Below are positions 36,301 through 48,699 of a DNA stretch of 64,000 nucleotides, one piece after another. Position numbers and translations under genes: made by a program. The number at the start of each line of letters is the position of its first letter. The first letter of the stretch is position 1. Below the pieces are notes generated by a model. It ran no database searches. It saw only the letters and a program-made list of their open reading frames with translations, and was not told the origin of the DNA. Origin of the DNA: Marsupella aquatica (lineage: Eukaryota > Marchantiophyta); contig OZ316898.1 in NCBI GenBank assembly GCA_973895155.1, positions 1,922,001 through 1,986,000 on the forward strand. Direction: 5' to 3'.

Positions 36301-38111
36301 AATTCCAAGGCCCCGCTGCTCATAGGAGCAATCATGAATTACTCTTCTCCGGTACCGCTATTACTCTCAAGGCTTCTGCAGAAATACATTAATTTTGATT
36401 AGTTTGTGACTTGCATCGTGTTTTCTGGTTGTCAACAATGGAATAGATGAAAATCATCTTTGGACATCTGAGACAAGATTTACAAAGAAAGTATTATTTA
36501 TAAGTGTGATAGTTCAGTACGTATTTGCTTTCAAGTTGGCATGCCTGGCTGTCTTCAGCATGAAACATGACTCTTGTTTCTTTGTATTCTCCTTGTCATG
36601 CCGCAGGCTGTCTATCTAGCTGGCGCCAAGGAATACGATACCTACGCGTGAGACATTTGAAATTGATGGAATCAAATCATGAAAAGTCAAGTTGGACTGC
36701 ATTTCTAGCATAATTTTGTAACCTAAGAACCAGTCTGACTGGCAGTCCAATTCATTGAATGCTCTTTCGCTAATTGGGCCATCTTCCATGGCATGGATTT
36801 TGCAGGCAATCTCAACTTGCATGTGGACCTCCTTTGGTGAACGTTGATCCCACTCCATGCTTCGAACTCTTCAGAGGAACTCTTGGTATGATTGTCTCTT
36901 GTCGTCTGTGATAGGCAGCACCATTCCCCTCCTGTGCCTCTACTTTTCTCATGCCTAGTTAAGTACTTTTTACCTTAGTTATCCCTATACTAAAGAAGCC
37001 AATCATTATCTCGACTATATTAACAGCTTTCTAATGGTTGAATCTAGATGCGCCCTGTACTAAAGAAGCTATTTCTTTCTACCATATTTCTAATGTTTAA
37101 ATTTGCGCCCATGGATGAGACTAATAGATGGGTTAATCTAAATTCTATGGAGGAAGCCCATGCTGAAGGCACAGGTCATGAGCTACTGCTTCAATAATAT
37201 GGCATTTGCAAAATGGCTGAAAAGTATTTAAATTACTTGAAGTAGTCATAGAACTAAGAAATAGCCCTCGATGTTAGACGAGATTACATGACCATTCTCC
37301 TCTCTTATGACTACCTCTGGAGTTTTGCAGGTAACAGCAGCTACACCAATGCGTCTCGCCTTGGGTTCTATGCCCAATACTTTCCACAACCCACATCTAC
37401 ATACAACTTGAATCACCTTGCCCAAGGTAGGGTGCATCTTTCTTTTCAAGCTTGTCTACTGTCTTATGTTTTATAAACTTATTCTATGTCCAATCAATCA
37501 TCCATATAGTATGTAGTATCTACCGTTGGTAAGGTAATTACACTAAGGGCGTGCAAAGTATCATATTACAACTAATAACACAAAAACAGTCAGGCTGTAA
37601 CGGTACCACTCAATTAGGATGGGTCTAGCGGGTGTCCATTCAACATTTTACGTGTTCTATTATCAATTCCATATAACTGATTCTCAAGTCCTTTTGTGAA
37701 ACTTAATAGTAACGTCAGTTAATCTACAACTTTAAGGGGAGCGTTTTGACACAATGCTCATATTCTCAACCTTACACAGTCTTAACTTTTGTAATTGCAG
37801 GTTCTTTAACAATGAAATTTGCATTCTATGACAAGGGAACTAAGGATAATGAGGCTTCTTATGGGCAACCCACACCTCCAATTTACGACTTAACGTCGTT
37901 TCCAGCCAGCCTTCCAATGCAATACTGGATTGGGGGGATTGATGCAATTGCAGACCCAATCGATGCAGCAAATATTTTAGCTTTGGTGCCAAATTCAAAT
38001 AGAGAAGCTCATACTCTACCAAACTATGGCCATTCAGATTTTATTTTGGGTTATAATGCTTACATAGATATTTATCCATCTCTTATAGCATTCCTTAAGA
38101 AGCATGTGTAG
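33342..38111 (+). CDS. Secreted acid-lipase-type triacylglycerol lipase, intact copy
   Basis: Nine exons join in phase to 408 residues: 33342-33503, 34440-34553, 35096-35236, 35365-35478, 36184-36351, 36607-36647, 36806-36885, 37331-37426 and 37801-38111. ATG 33342 opens a signal peptide (about 26 residues); an ATG at 33258 is in frame but less likely. Residues 36-65 match the AB-hydrolase-lipase N-terminal region ([28 protein letters not shown]). HGL lies near 90. The nucleophile elbow GHSLG has Ser176 and is split by intron 4 after Leu177. [13 protein letters not shown] near 349-362 carries the acidic triad residue and NYGHSDF has His383. The family (plant MPL1/triacylglycerol lipase 2, animal gastric/lysosomal acid lipase) hydrolyses neutral lipids or esters in secreted or vacuolar compartments; the exact substrate here is unknown. 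It is the functional partner of the broken copy at 58.3-63.1 kb. Confidence 0.92.
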
Positions 38112-38499
38112 GATCCAGCAGCAAATTCTATTATTGGCATCAGACATGCATACATGAGTTTATGAAAAAGATTATGGAAGTGGTCATTCAGACTTACCTA
38201 TAGGAGGTGGTCAACTAGGTAGAACAGGGGGCAGCTATCATGTAATTACCAAATCTGCAGCAACAAAATTTTAGGTAGAAGGCTCCAGAGAGCGCAATCA
38301 GCAGACATGCTGCAGCCTGTATCACACTCTAGACGGAAAGAGAGTTGATGTTGTTTGATACAAATCTGCAAATTGCTGTCGATATAAAGCTTGGGTGTTG
38401 CCCATTCCCTTTCAGTGATTTGGCATGAGTTGAAGCATGAGTTGGAAGACAAAGGTAGAAGACAGGACAGATGGAGGTAAGAGAACTGAACCTGGACTC

Positions 38500-38665
38500 T
38501 TGGAGTAAAAAGGAGACTTGCATGTCTGCTTGTTCTTGTAAAGGCCCCCATTAGTCTCTACTTTGGATGTTGATCATTATTTAGAAAAGGAAGACTTGCA
38601 TATCAGCTGGTTCTTGTAAAGCTCCCATTAGTCTCCATTCATTGTAGATGTTGATAATTAGTACA
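38500..38665 (+). repeat. 85-bp tandem repeat downstream of lipase gene
   Basis: About two units carry GGAGACTTGCAT, TTCTTGTAAAG, CCCCCATTAGTCTC and GGATGTTGATCATT. The equivalent site in the other copy (63810-64000) has about three units, so unit number differs between duplicates. Confidence 0.75.
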
Positions 38666-38699
38666 AGCTTTTTGCCTTCTTGTATTTGCTTCTGGCCTT

Positions 38700-40499
38700 T
38701 TGAGTAAATATGCTCTTTTGCCTCTCAAGTTACTTTATCGTACTTACGCAGTTATCTTGAAGCTATGACCTACACGAGCCTGAATGATGGCTGCACAGAA
38801 AAGGCTGGGCCCCAACTGTACGCCCCAAAAAGGCAAAAATCCTACACCCCTTATACATTACACCCTCTCCATGCACAGGACAAGCCTTCCCTGTTAATAG
38901 TACCCATATACCTATTTGAGCTTTCTTCCTGATTCCAAGTGTAAGTGCCAGCATATTTCCCACCAAGTGTGCCCCATGAAGCACCATAGGATAGTACGTC
39001 GTGCCTAGAAATGAACATGGATTGACGGGTGTCCAAATCATTTTACTCTGTTTTTCTTTTGGATTGTTTTTCTGGACAAACAAATGGACTCAAATGAAGG
39101 GTTGTTATGTTGCTGAGGCTTATCGTCATCCTCTAGCCAGGAATTTCAGGATATATAAGCTCAGATTGGATCTGCATTTTAGACCATTTGCTCACCAAGC
39201 TCATTTCTACAATTATAATTATATCGCCATCCTAAGACAATGTGCTTTTAAGTAGAGTGATATGGATTTAGGAGAAGAACAAACTTAGTTAGTTGACTTT
39301 GATAATAGAAAGAGAATTTTAAGTATCCCATCCATTCAAGTGAAGAAAATCAAAACCCTAGACACAAAAACCAAGATTCCATTTCAAATAGGTTGCTCTT
39401 TTTCTCAGACAGAATTAAATTGTGAACCTCTGCTTTAATGCTTGTGAGGAAAAGAATGAAAGTTCTCCCCAGTGATGGACCTTGCCACCCAGCGCCCTCA
39501 CCAATCCCAACACCCACACCTAAGTGCCCTTGGTGCCTGAACGCCTCCATGGAACTCCTTGAGCAAGCAACTTGTTGCCCTCAACCCAACCGCGGCCCCT
39601 CCCATACAAAGCTGCACTTGGCCTCTAGCATGACCGTCGCTCAACGGTCCTCATTGTCTGCACAAGCAACCAAGCAGTCTGGTAAGTAACCCATAAGTCG
39701 GCCCATAAGGATCTAGATCTCCCAAGTCTAGCATCTTAGTTAACTCAAGCTCAACAGACATTTGGTAAGTAGGTCAGCAATAGGTTCTCCCGATGCCATA
39801 AGCTGGAACCAAAATCGATACCCACTGTTCATCCAGAATAGGTCCTTCCTTGGGTGCAGCCCGGGTTCCCCTCGTATCTATCCATCACCAACTGACCACC
39901 CTGCCCCCAGGACATTCTCATGGTCCAAATAGCGTAGCTTGTCCTAAAGCTTGTCCCAACACGCTGGGACCAGAATGACCCCAACTCTAGCAAGCCACTC
40001 CCGGTTCTCACTCTATTGATGGTCTAGGGGCCAAGTGCTCTTGGAACTCAACCTCCATGCTTACTTGGCCTTGCCTCCCCAACGCAAGCTCCCTTGGGAG
40101 ACTGAACGCGGCTTGGCTGCTATTTCGGGAGGATTTGGCAAGTGGGTGAGATAGCCCCCATAGCCCCCATAACCCCCAAGAACCCATGACACCCCTCGAC
40201 CCAGCTGAGCTCAGGAGAATGTAGTACTCCTCAAGAGCTTTCTAACGCACCCAAGAAGTTCTCCAATGGACTTCTCGTTGGGAAGCTATCGCCATTTCCG
40301 TTTGACGTTTTCTCTTGGTTTCGCGACCGTCGCGGCCCACGACTTCGGCTCGCCCTTAGCCCCTAGGGAGACACCACTCCCCTCATATATGCTTCTGGTG
40401 ACCTGCCATCCCCAGACCTACTTTGGTCTTCAAATTTTGGCCCCTCACCTGGAGTCCCGCCTGGAGTCCCCCAACCCGCATGTCTGGGCGCGCCACTAA
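38700..40499. other. Intergenic sequence with a GC-rich repeat-like block interrupted by the CACTA element
   Basis: No gene recognised. From about 39450 the base composition rises and the sequence reads like old mobile-element sequence without recognisable coding domains. It runs directly into the CACTA left end at 40500 and seems to resume at 53016. Confidence 0.4.
40497..40499 (+). repeat. Left target-site duplication (TAA) of the CACTA element
   Basis: TAA immediately precedes CACTAG at 40500, and the same three bases follow the right end at 53016-53018. A 3-bp duplication is the rule for CACTA elements. Confidence 0.85.
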
Positions 40500-40514
40500 C
40501 ACTAGTAGAAAACA
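40500..40514 (+). repeat. CACTA left terminal inverted repeat
   Basis: CACTAGTAGAAAACA; pairs with the right end at 53001-53015 with one mismatch at position 7. Confidence 0.9.
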
Positions 40515-40529
40515 ATGTATTTTATGACG

Positions 40530-41220
40530 GAAACAATGACTATTAATCAGGTCTTTTTAACAAAACAATGACACAATCGTTCTTGTCTTTCCAGACGCGT
40601 CACAACGGACATTTTGGTCACGGTCCTTTTGGACAAATGACGCTAAAAACATGTGGTCATTTCATACTATCCTAAATGACAGTTTTTATGATATGGTCAT
40701 AAATGCTGAACGGTCCAAAATGACGACACAAATCACCATCGACGGTCAATTGCCGTTGACCGTCGACGGTCCCCGTACCCAATCACACAATGACACGTGG
40801 CCATCAAAAAGCAAATAACATTGGTCATTTTGGACTTGTCCAAAATGACGTACATTATATAACAAATCAAATAGTGACACATGGTTCAAAGAGGATTCAC
40901 CATTTGGCAATATATTTGGGTCATTTTGGACGTGTCCAAAATGACTACGATATAAACAAGTCATATTAAGACACGTGGTTCAATTAGGAGGAGACACATA
41001 AAGATACACATTAGTCATTAATGACATGTCTTGAATGACATCAAATGAGTCATAGTGGACTTGTTTATAATGACCATGAGAGCGGTCATTGTATATGTCA
41101 TTCTTTGAATCATTTAGTCTATGTCTTTAATGACCAGAGTTGAGTCATATTGGTCACAAAGATAGTAGTGGATAATGACCATTACATCAGTCATTCTAGC
41201 CAGTCATTTAGGTGAAATAT
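40530..41220 (+). repeat. Left subterminal repeat region with palindromic GTCATT motifs
   Basis: Dense copies of GTCATT/AATGAC occur in both orientations. Several pair up as palindromes: GTCATTTTGGAC, two bases, GTCCAAAATGAC at about 40825-40850 and again at about 40919-40945. In known CACTA elements such clusters bind TNPA; binding here is inferred. Confidence 0.75.
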
Positions 41221-41561
41221 TCAATGATTTGGAGAAATTCAAATTTAAGTGATCATGATAAATAAAACTTCATGTCATTCAAAAATCATACATTACAAAG
41301 CCATTCAATGGATTTGCTGAATGAAAACTTAAAGAAACATTCCATATATATCACAAATTCAATTGACATTCATACAAGATACCTTCATAAGTCTCACAGT
41401 AAGTATTGAACTCAATGCAAATTTATGAAACAAAATTACATTGGCATCAATAATATTAGATTGTCAATTGTTACAACCTGACATACCAATCACTCTGCAT
41501 GTTTTATAGAAAAACAGAGCTGATTCTATCATGTCTAGTGTTTCTTGACAGAGTGCTATTT

Positions 41562-44436
41562 CTATTGCTTCTTAAGCAATCTAGAGTTCCATAGGGCATT
41601 CATCCCTTTCACATCAGATAATTTAGACTGTTTCTCCCCTACATTGGCAAATGGCAATGCCACATCTACAAACACTTCAATCACACGCACTCGCAAGAAA
41701 GGGCTTTCAAATTCTGCACAATGAAACTTATCTTCTCCTGGCAGCCCTGTCACCTCACCTTCTGCCACTATCATGGAATTGTCCACAACGCTCTTCATCT
41801 TCACCAAATCTCCTCTTGCAAACTATGAACAACACATTTTGTTAAAAATGCAATAAACAGAAATTGAAAGATAGAAGAACACTCAAATCAAACACACATT
41901 TACCTTAGTTTGCAATGGGGTTAGGAGACTGCATTGGTTTCTTCTGTGCAGGTGATGCATTTGCTGAAGATCCTTTCTTCCTTTTCTTCTTTCCCTTTCT
42001 AGTTGATGGAGTGTCATCATGCTCACTTGGAACAGGAGTTTCTTTTGGCAACTCAGATGATTCTGGGGTTACATCTGGTGTCAACTGAGTCGACTTATCC
42101 TCTGGTAACTGAAAGGCATCTGAAATGGCTTCTTTGGGCAACTTAGATGGCAAAAGGTTCACTTCCAATTCAGTTTGCTTTAGAGTACTGTTAGCTGTGT
42201 CAGTTGGTCTTCCCTGCGACACAGGAGGCTCCCCTAAAGATGCTGTCATAAAACACATACAAGAGAAATGCATAAACAAACATGTATACACCAGCAACAT
42301 ATAATCACACTAGAACATGCAAGAACATTATAAACATACAATGACATATATACACCACAATAATTACATTGAATTGACAGTGAATAGATGATAGAGAATT
42401 TTACCTCCATTATCACCTGAAAAAGTAAGAGATCGTTTTCTACTACCTTCTTTGGTAGCTGTAGTCAACTTACTGTGACTAGGAACAAATGTTGGAACTT
42501 GTGCATTACTGGAGTGATGTGCCATCCATATAGTCATCATGTTTGTCAACTCCTTCACAGTGCCTTTCAACTCATCGACATCCAATTTGACAGCCCCAAT
42601 GGCAGTGATCTCTTCTTTTGAATGTGGGGTTTGTAAATGAACCACAAACCAACACAACATTCTCATTGTCAAACTAACAAACGACACAACACTCTATCAA
42701 ATGGAAAATGATGTACAAATCAGATTGGAATGACAATACTCACAGCTGATCCATGTCTGTATCCTTGCCCCAGTAAGCTAGCGCTTTTACCCTCCCCACT
42801 TGCCAATGACGGGCTCACCTTTGCTCCCAAAAAACTACTAGTCTGACCTTCTGCACTTGCCAATGATGGGCTCATTGTCACCTTTGGCAATGAGCCCTGA
42901 CTACCAAGGTTTTCTTTCAGGTCAGATATACCTGGGCTTGATCCTCTCTTCTGCTTCTGTTCAAACACACAATGAATGAGAAACTCAGAGTCTGTTTTCA
43001 TCAAGATTCACAAACAAGACAGAATTGATAGTGAAAATGATATAGACAGTTTACCATTCTCTTTGCTGCTGCAGCATGCCCTCCTCTACCAAAGTGACTG
43101 GTATCTTGCACTCGTGCTCTTTTATCAGTCATCTGTTTACTCAAAGATATCAATGCTGGACTGGTGAAATGAGATACCAAAGCTGCCCATTTCTTTGGAT
43201 CAACACCAAATGGCCCAGGTTTGGTTGGATCCTCATTGCAAACTTTCTTCCAGTAAACATGCATTTTATGGCGCTCTCTCTTCAATATGCCACGACAATG
43301 ACTCTGGAATTTGTTGTCAATAAATTCCCCACCCACATACTCCCACTCAGCTGCCATGTTCTTCCACACACTGGTTATATGAACTCGTGGATGATCAGTC
43401 CATTTTGGCTTTGATACATCAAAGATTCTGAGTACATTGCCACGAAGTTCCTCCAACCAGTACTGTTTGTTGGGATCAGAATCATCGATATCATTGTCAT
43501 AAATATGCATTTCACATGCAATGTTAATTCATAACTTTGGAATTTATGCATAGTCCAGGTTTTATACACACAATAACAGAGAGGATCTATGTCTAAATCT
43601 ACATTCAAAAAAAGTACAATACTCACTTTAATGGTTTGGGCAAATCTCCCTGATTCCTTCGTACTTTGGCAGCATTATCAAACATCTTCTTAGCATGCCT
43701 TCGTTCCCTGCGCATCTCAGAGGCCCCGCCTGCAATGCACACACATGCTTTCACTCAGAAAATATGTACATTGAAAAGTTGAGCAAATGCACTTGCATAT
43801 GCATGACGAGCAGATTTGTATTACCTGAAGATCCTCTGGAATGTAGTACGTCAGATTGACCTGATCTGCCTTCAGATGCTGATGGAACCACTAAACAAAC
43901 ACACACCACCAAGCACTTCAGTGAATTTTAGGAAAATGTAGAATATCAATTTCCAAACACACTGAAAAGGTATATCAGTACAATCCACTCACTTTCGTAT
44001 AACAGTCCAGTGTCTGGGTCTTTCCAACATCTCACCAGCCCACCTCCACTAGGCCCAGTCTTCTTAGGACCACGATTTTGTTTTTGTACCTACATCATGG
44101 ACAACGTAGGCATATTAACAAATACTTTGAAACAAGGACAAGGATTTAGGGTTTAGGATGATGAAGTTCAAGCATTATCTGCTGTTCACTCTCAGGTTCT
44201 GACCCTCCAATGTCAGAATCCTCAGTGTCATACCCAGCACTGGCATAGCCATCATCACCAGACTCTGCCATGTTCACCTTGGTAACTTGTGATAGTCTAG
44301 AGCTCCTCCTCTTTGGCAATGTTCCAGTTGAAGTACCTTTCACCAATGCAGGCTTTTCTCTCTGTCGTTGTACATGTGTGGTTGGGCCTCTAAGGAACAA
44401 AGCAATCATCAACATACACCAATGCAGATCAAACAT
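41562..44436 (-). CDS. TNPA-like CACTA transposon protein (Transposase_24, PF03004-like), exon boundaries partly uncertain
   Basis: Minus-strand exon-like blocks, in order: about 44150-44436 (MAESGDDGYASAGYDTED, acidic); about 43993-44089 (PKKTGPSGGGLVRCWKDPDT); about 43827-43888; about 43629-43733 (SEMRRERRHAKKMFDNAAK); 43055-about 43480 (EELRGNVLRIFDVSKPKW, WKKVCNEDP, WAALVSHFTSP, then KRARVQDTSHFGRGG); about 42745-42960 (duplicated SPSLAS.EG units); about 42404-42625; 41904-about 42242 (Ser/Pro/Lys-rich); and about 41565-41822 (VAEGEVTG.., DVALPF). The W.ALV.H..SP..ISLSK plus HFGRGG block matches the Transposase_24 family of plant En/Spm elements, and the last exon resembles the DUF8039-type domain often found there. 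The Ser/Pro-rich exon ends with an in-frame TAA (41905-41907) one base before an apparent donor, so the last block may be separate or reached only by other splicing. Confidence 0.7.
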
Positions 44437-44822
44437 ACATGCAAGCAGAATCTACAACACAGTAATAATGGTACTTATGTACAGGTTCCATACTAGTATG
44501 AGACCAATCTGGAATATGAAAACAAAACATGAACTTGACAACTCCATATATCTACTGAATCAAATTTGCAACAGACATTTTAACACACACATCAGCATGC
44601 AGTCTGGCCCCAGTCCTAGATCACGCATAATGCTGACATTATGCTCTATGTTCCGCTTTCGGGCCTCCTCATAAGCATTCACAGAATGTGACAACCCCTG
44701 CAATCTTCCTTTCACAGGCTGCATTCACCAACTGCACAAATGGGCAAAACATTAGACAGTCTGATTTCATATATAGTCCATACATGTAGTCCATCTATGG
44801 ACTTCACACACCTAAAACCTAT

Positions 44823-46078
44823 TCACTGCTTAGGCCTACCCTTTCTTGCAGATCCCTCTGCATCTCTGCCTCGTTTGGGACCAGTACTTGGTCCTGGATT
44901 TGCTCTAGTCCTACAGGCTTTAGCCAATTCAATGTGTAATTTGGCATTGTTTTCCATTGTAGCATGGAAATCAACATCTGTGGCATCACCTAACACCCTT
45001 GTGGACCTGGATTCTTTGTGGAGGATTGTTCTCCATGCTATCCCCTTCTCATTGGGGTGGAAGAAAACCTGCTCCACTTGCTTTGGGAAAACGTAATCCA
45101 TTTTCTTGGACACACCCAGTTCTCTATGGAAATTCACCTGCCAAAGACCAGACTCAGAATACCTCATACTGGCAGAGGATTTAGGAGTCCATGATGGATC
45201 TGCCCATTTCCCTTTGAAAAGAATCACCTCTTTCCTCAAGCTGCCGTAATTCAGTACTAAGATATTTGTCAAGGCCCCTACATACTGTACAGATTCTTCT
45301 CTAGTTGCGCCAGACCTGTCCACCCGCTTCTCAGTGAATGTCGAAGCCATCCCAGAATCAAAAGTGCTGAATGCACCAGAATCACAATCACTCAAACACC
45401 CCAAGGATGGAATAGTCCTCCAGTGATGCCCATAGGCTCTGCATGCCCTATACAGTCGTGCCTTCAAACTAGGTGGTGTGGAGTATGCAGATAGTAATGA
45501 CCGCTCAGACTCTGTCTCAAAATTATGGGTATTGACTAATGTTTGAAACCATTCCCTGAAAGGTGGCAGTTCTTGGCAGTCAAGGGGAAATTCCACTGGT
45601 TTTCTTCGATTGGCAGGCTTCCTCATCCATTCCTTCCGGAAATCCACTCTTCGTTTGGTAACAGTCTCATTGGTAGCATCATATATCCTACATGGCAACA
45701 ACAACACTCAAGACATTAGTGCACGGTCCACCATGAATATACAAACACAATGGGGCAGCATAATTATGATGCATATGGTACAGGGTTTACATACCTATAC
45801 CATGGAGCCACTGTCTCTTCATTCTCCAATATATAATGATGCATGGCCATCATTTCAGACCAATTCAAAGTTATCTCCTTTGCAGCCCCTTCCAAGACAA
45901 TGCCTGCAACGCCAGCATCCTCCTCCAACTCCCAGGTTCGTTTTCCCTCTCCCTTAGCATCAATCATGTATTCAGAAAGGAATCCCAAAGACTCATCTAA
46001 TACATAGCCTTCAGCCATAGAAGCCTCTGGACGTGCCTTGTTTCGTACATAACCCTTCAAAACCTTCAGGTTATCTTT
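44823..46078 (-). pseudogene. TNP2-type CACTA transposase, C-terminal part only (DUF4218 + DUF4216-like)
   Basis: Two minus-strand exons, 45795-46078 and 44823-45687, join in phase across a GTATGT..TAG intron to about 382 residues. The first reads KVLKGYVRNKARPEASMAEG then YVLDESLGFLSEYM and MHHYILENEETVAPW, the hallmark of the DUF4218 region of TNP2 transposases. The second carries NYGSLRKEVILFKGKWADPS, then VNFHRELG and DYVFPKQVEQVFFHP, the DUF4216 region. The frame upstream is closed soon after an acceptor at 46079, and the catalytic Tnp2 domain is not seen anywhere in the element. It is a remnant of an autonomous element, or a 3' fragment kept after internal deletion. Confidence 0.8.
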
Positions 46079-46497
46079 CTAGGTCAGACACTGCCAATAG
46101 AATTTTGAACACAACAAGCACAGCAAACACTGCCAGATATAGAATTTTGAACACAAGGGTATGGCATCCAGATTTGCCTAAACTCAATCAACTTAATAGC
46201 TGCATATTTTTATGTTCAATTAGGCAGCACTAAATAGAACAGCCTTTCACGCAGTCCGAATAATTGGCAATAATTGCCAGACAACAACAAGACAACAAAC
46301 TGAGCTGAACATAGCAGACAAAACAAACTGCACTCAATAGTAGACTAATCCCGCAAGTAGCAATCAGAAATCAACAGCAGACAGACAGAGGACAACTCGG
46401 TCAAAACTCGGGCACTTGATTTAGTTGTGGTAAATAGGAGAAAGCTAAGAAATAGAGAGAGAAAAAACCATTTCTTAGCAATTGGATCTGTCTGTGA

Positions 46498-46725
46498 TCT
46501 CTGCTGCCTGATTACAATCAAGAAGATTTTGCCAAAACAAACGATAAAGCTGAGGTGGAGTCATTCAAAGCCCAAGTCTTGATACTTCGTCAGAAGCATG
46601 ATCAGTGGAGCGCTCAGCTACGTAGGCATGGGGTTTCGGAGGACGAAAGGCTTTTGCGGGCAGTGCAGGCAGCCGTTCAGGTTTGGGAAGATTTTGCCAA
46701 AACAAACAATAAAGCTCGAAGATAG
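46498..46725 (+). CDS. Exon-like open frame inside the CACTA element, possible captured host fragment
   Basis: A plus-strand frame of 75 codons without ATG, opposite to the transposon genes. A plausible acceptor (CAATCAAG) sits at 46521. The peptide is helical and charged (AEVESFKAQVLILRQKHDQW, then GVSEDERLLRAVQAAVQVWE). The segment EDFAKTN.KA occurs at both ends, so the DNA is partly duplicated with a 165-bp period. I do not recognise the family. It could be a host exon picked up by the transposon or chance. Confidence 0.3.
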   Translation, partial: SLLPDYNQEDFAKTNDKAEVESFKAQVLILRQKHDQWSAQLRRHGVSEDERLLRAVQAAVQVWEDFAKTNNKARR

Positions 46726-47039
46726 TTAAATTTCTTAGGTCTCTGATAGTTAATGGAAGGTCGCAGTGGAGCTAGCATGGGACAGGGAAGGAAATGCAGG
46801 CACTTGTGATGCAAAAGGCTACAGAGGGCGAGAAGGTGGACAACCAATTCAAACTCAACAAACTCAAAGAACATGTAGCGAATGGAGAGGGATAGATAGA
46901 GAAAAAACATAAGCAGAGAGCTCTGGCACACAGCAACACAGGTCCCAACATAGCACATTGCAGGTCCCAGGCTGGGGTGGAGCCGGAAGTGGAGAGCACA
47001 GAGCAACCAGGCAAATCACAACATGGGCGCCAATGGGAA

Positions 47040-47640
47040 TAAGGTCATACCTCTTCGCAGCTCTTGACCGACCAACAGCTCCTCACCGACCAGCGCTGCT
47101 GCAACTCCTCCCTGATGTAACCTCTTGCAGCTCCCGTAGCTCCTCCCGCAGCTCCGCAGCTCCTCCCGCAACTCTGCAACTCCTCCCACAGCTCCGCAGC
47201 TCCCAATGTAACACCTCCCGTAGCTCCCACAGCTCCTTCACGAACGGTGAGACTAGTTGCTTTCACTGCCTCCGATCCACGAGCTTCCACTGTTTTTGCC
47301 TTCCACAATGATCAGGGTCCCCAACGCGCGAATGCCTTCCCTTCCCTCCCGCAACTCAAACATGTGCTCGGAAGAGTGTCAAAACTCCTCCCCTCCTGCA
47401 ACTCCAACCTGTGCTCCTGCAGGTCTAAACGGTGAGACCAACGCGCAAATGCCTTCCCTTCCCTCCTGCAACTCCAATCTGTGCTCCCGGGGCAAATGTG
47501 CTCGGAAGAGTGTCGCAGCTCATCCCTCCTGCAACTCCAATCTGTGCTCCCGGGGCAAATGTGCTCGGAAGAGTGTCGCAGCTCATCCCCTCCCGCAACT
47601 CCCACCTATGCTCCCGGGGCAAATGTGCTCGCCTTCGTTC
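47040..47640 (+). repeat. GC-rich minisatellite block inside the CACTA element
   Basis: At 47080-47240 short GCAGCTCC/CTCCTCCCGCAA units repeat. From about 47464 to 47632 a 63-bp unit occurs nearly three times (CTGCAACTCCAATCTGTGCT, CCCGGGGCAAATGTGCTCGG, AAGAGTGTCGCAGCTCAT). 63 is a multiple of three, so open frames pass through the array on several frames, which explains the many repetitive predicted peptides. Confidence 0.8.
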
Positions 47641-48378
47641 CCTGCGCTTGGTGGAATGGAGCACAAAGCTGCGCAGCCCTAAGCCCTTGCAATGTGCACA
47701 CAAAGGCATGCCAAGAAATAAGCACATAACGCGTTGCCCTCTTGATGTTTGTTGAGGAAAAAGGGCTCCTGTTGGTACGCGAGAAAACTTGAGCGGGATA
47801 AACCTAAATTGCTGGACCCCTAAACCCCGTAAAGGTAAGGTATTTTGTTGGATGGGGATGGTGGATATTGTGGGTCATTAATTAGGGTTATTTTTTGAGA
47901 CTAGTTAATAACAATGTAACAAAACCCCCCATAAGGCCCATAGATAATACCAACTAAATAGGTTAATAACAAGGTCGGGACGCCCCCATAAGGCCCTAGG
48001 GAAGGCACTGAAGGTAAATAGCTCATAATGTCGCGACACCCCCATAAGGTCATGGCTGTTTGTGTAGGTGCCCATAACCCGCCCCTCATTTAAACCTCCT
48101 TAATGGGAGGTGAGGGTGTTGTGGATTACATTAGTGTAATTAACTATGTACCGGCCATGTTTTTTGGGTGATAGGTTATGTCTGCAAAAAGGACCATATG
48201 CATGAACACAATTTTGGACTACCTTATTAGTCTCACCAGACTATATGACCTCCAATATGCCAACATTAATGGCTTCCAAGATGACAGCGTGAGTGACCCC
48301 ACTTTTAGTCATTCATATTGAAGCACTATTTAATTCACAAATGACCCAATGAACTCCCTTGTACCTCCAAAGAGAACC

Positions 48379-48393
48379 CCCCCCCCCCCCCCA
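48379..48393 (+). repeat. Poly-C tract
   Basis: A run of about 15 cytosines. Assembly and length are likely to be unreliable here. Confidence 0.8.
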
Positions 48394-48699
48394 ATAGCCT
48401 TTGTAAGGACCACATTTCCAATCATTTGGAACTTCTTACTTGTAGTATGACAACCAAAATGACCCTAATTTGAGGTGTTTTCATTAATGACACACCATGA
48501 GGGACCTGTCTAATGACCACAAATATGACTATAAAAATGACACTATATGTAGTCATTGGCATTCATGACACACCATTATGTGAAAATGACCCAATGAAGA
48601 GTAGATTACCTCTCGGAATGCCCCCTTACAATTCATTTGGAATTTAATAGAATATATCCAAATCCAAATATCGGCACAAACATGACATAGTTATATAGA

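Larger units (their letters stand above)
22482..38700 (+). repeat. Segmental duplication, left (more complete) copy
   Basis: The sequence from the CFAP100 3' flank (22482) to just past the lipase gene (about 38.7 kb) recurs in the same orientation from about 53190 to the window end. Long blocks match nearly base for base, including introns, UTRs and intergenic repeats. This left copy holds CFAP100, the alanine-rich gene and an intact lipase. Confidence 0.92.

Noticed and set aside
47045-47755. Overlapping repetitive frames rich in Ser/Cys/Pro on both strands
   Set aside because: Products of the 63-bp minisatellite; frames are open on several registers at once and no start or splice context is convincing.
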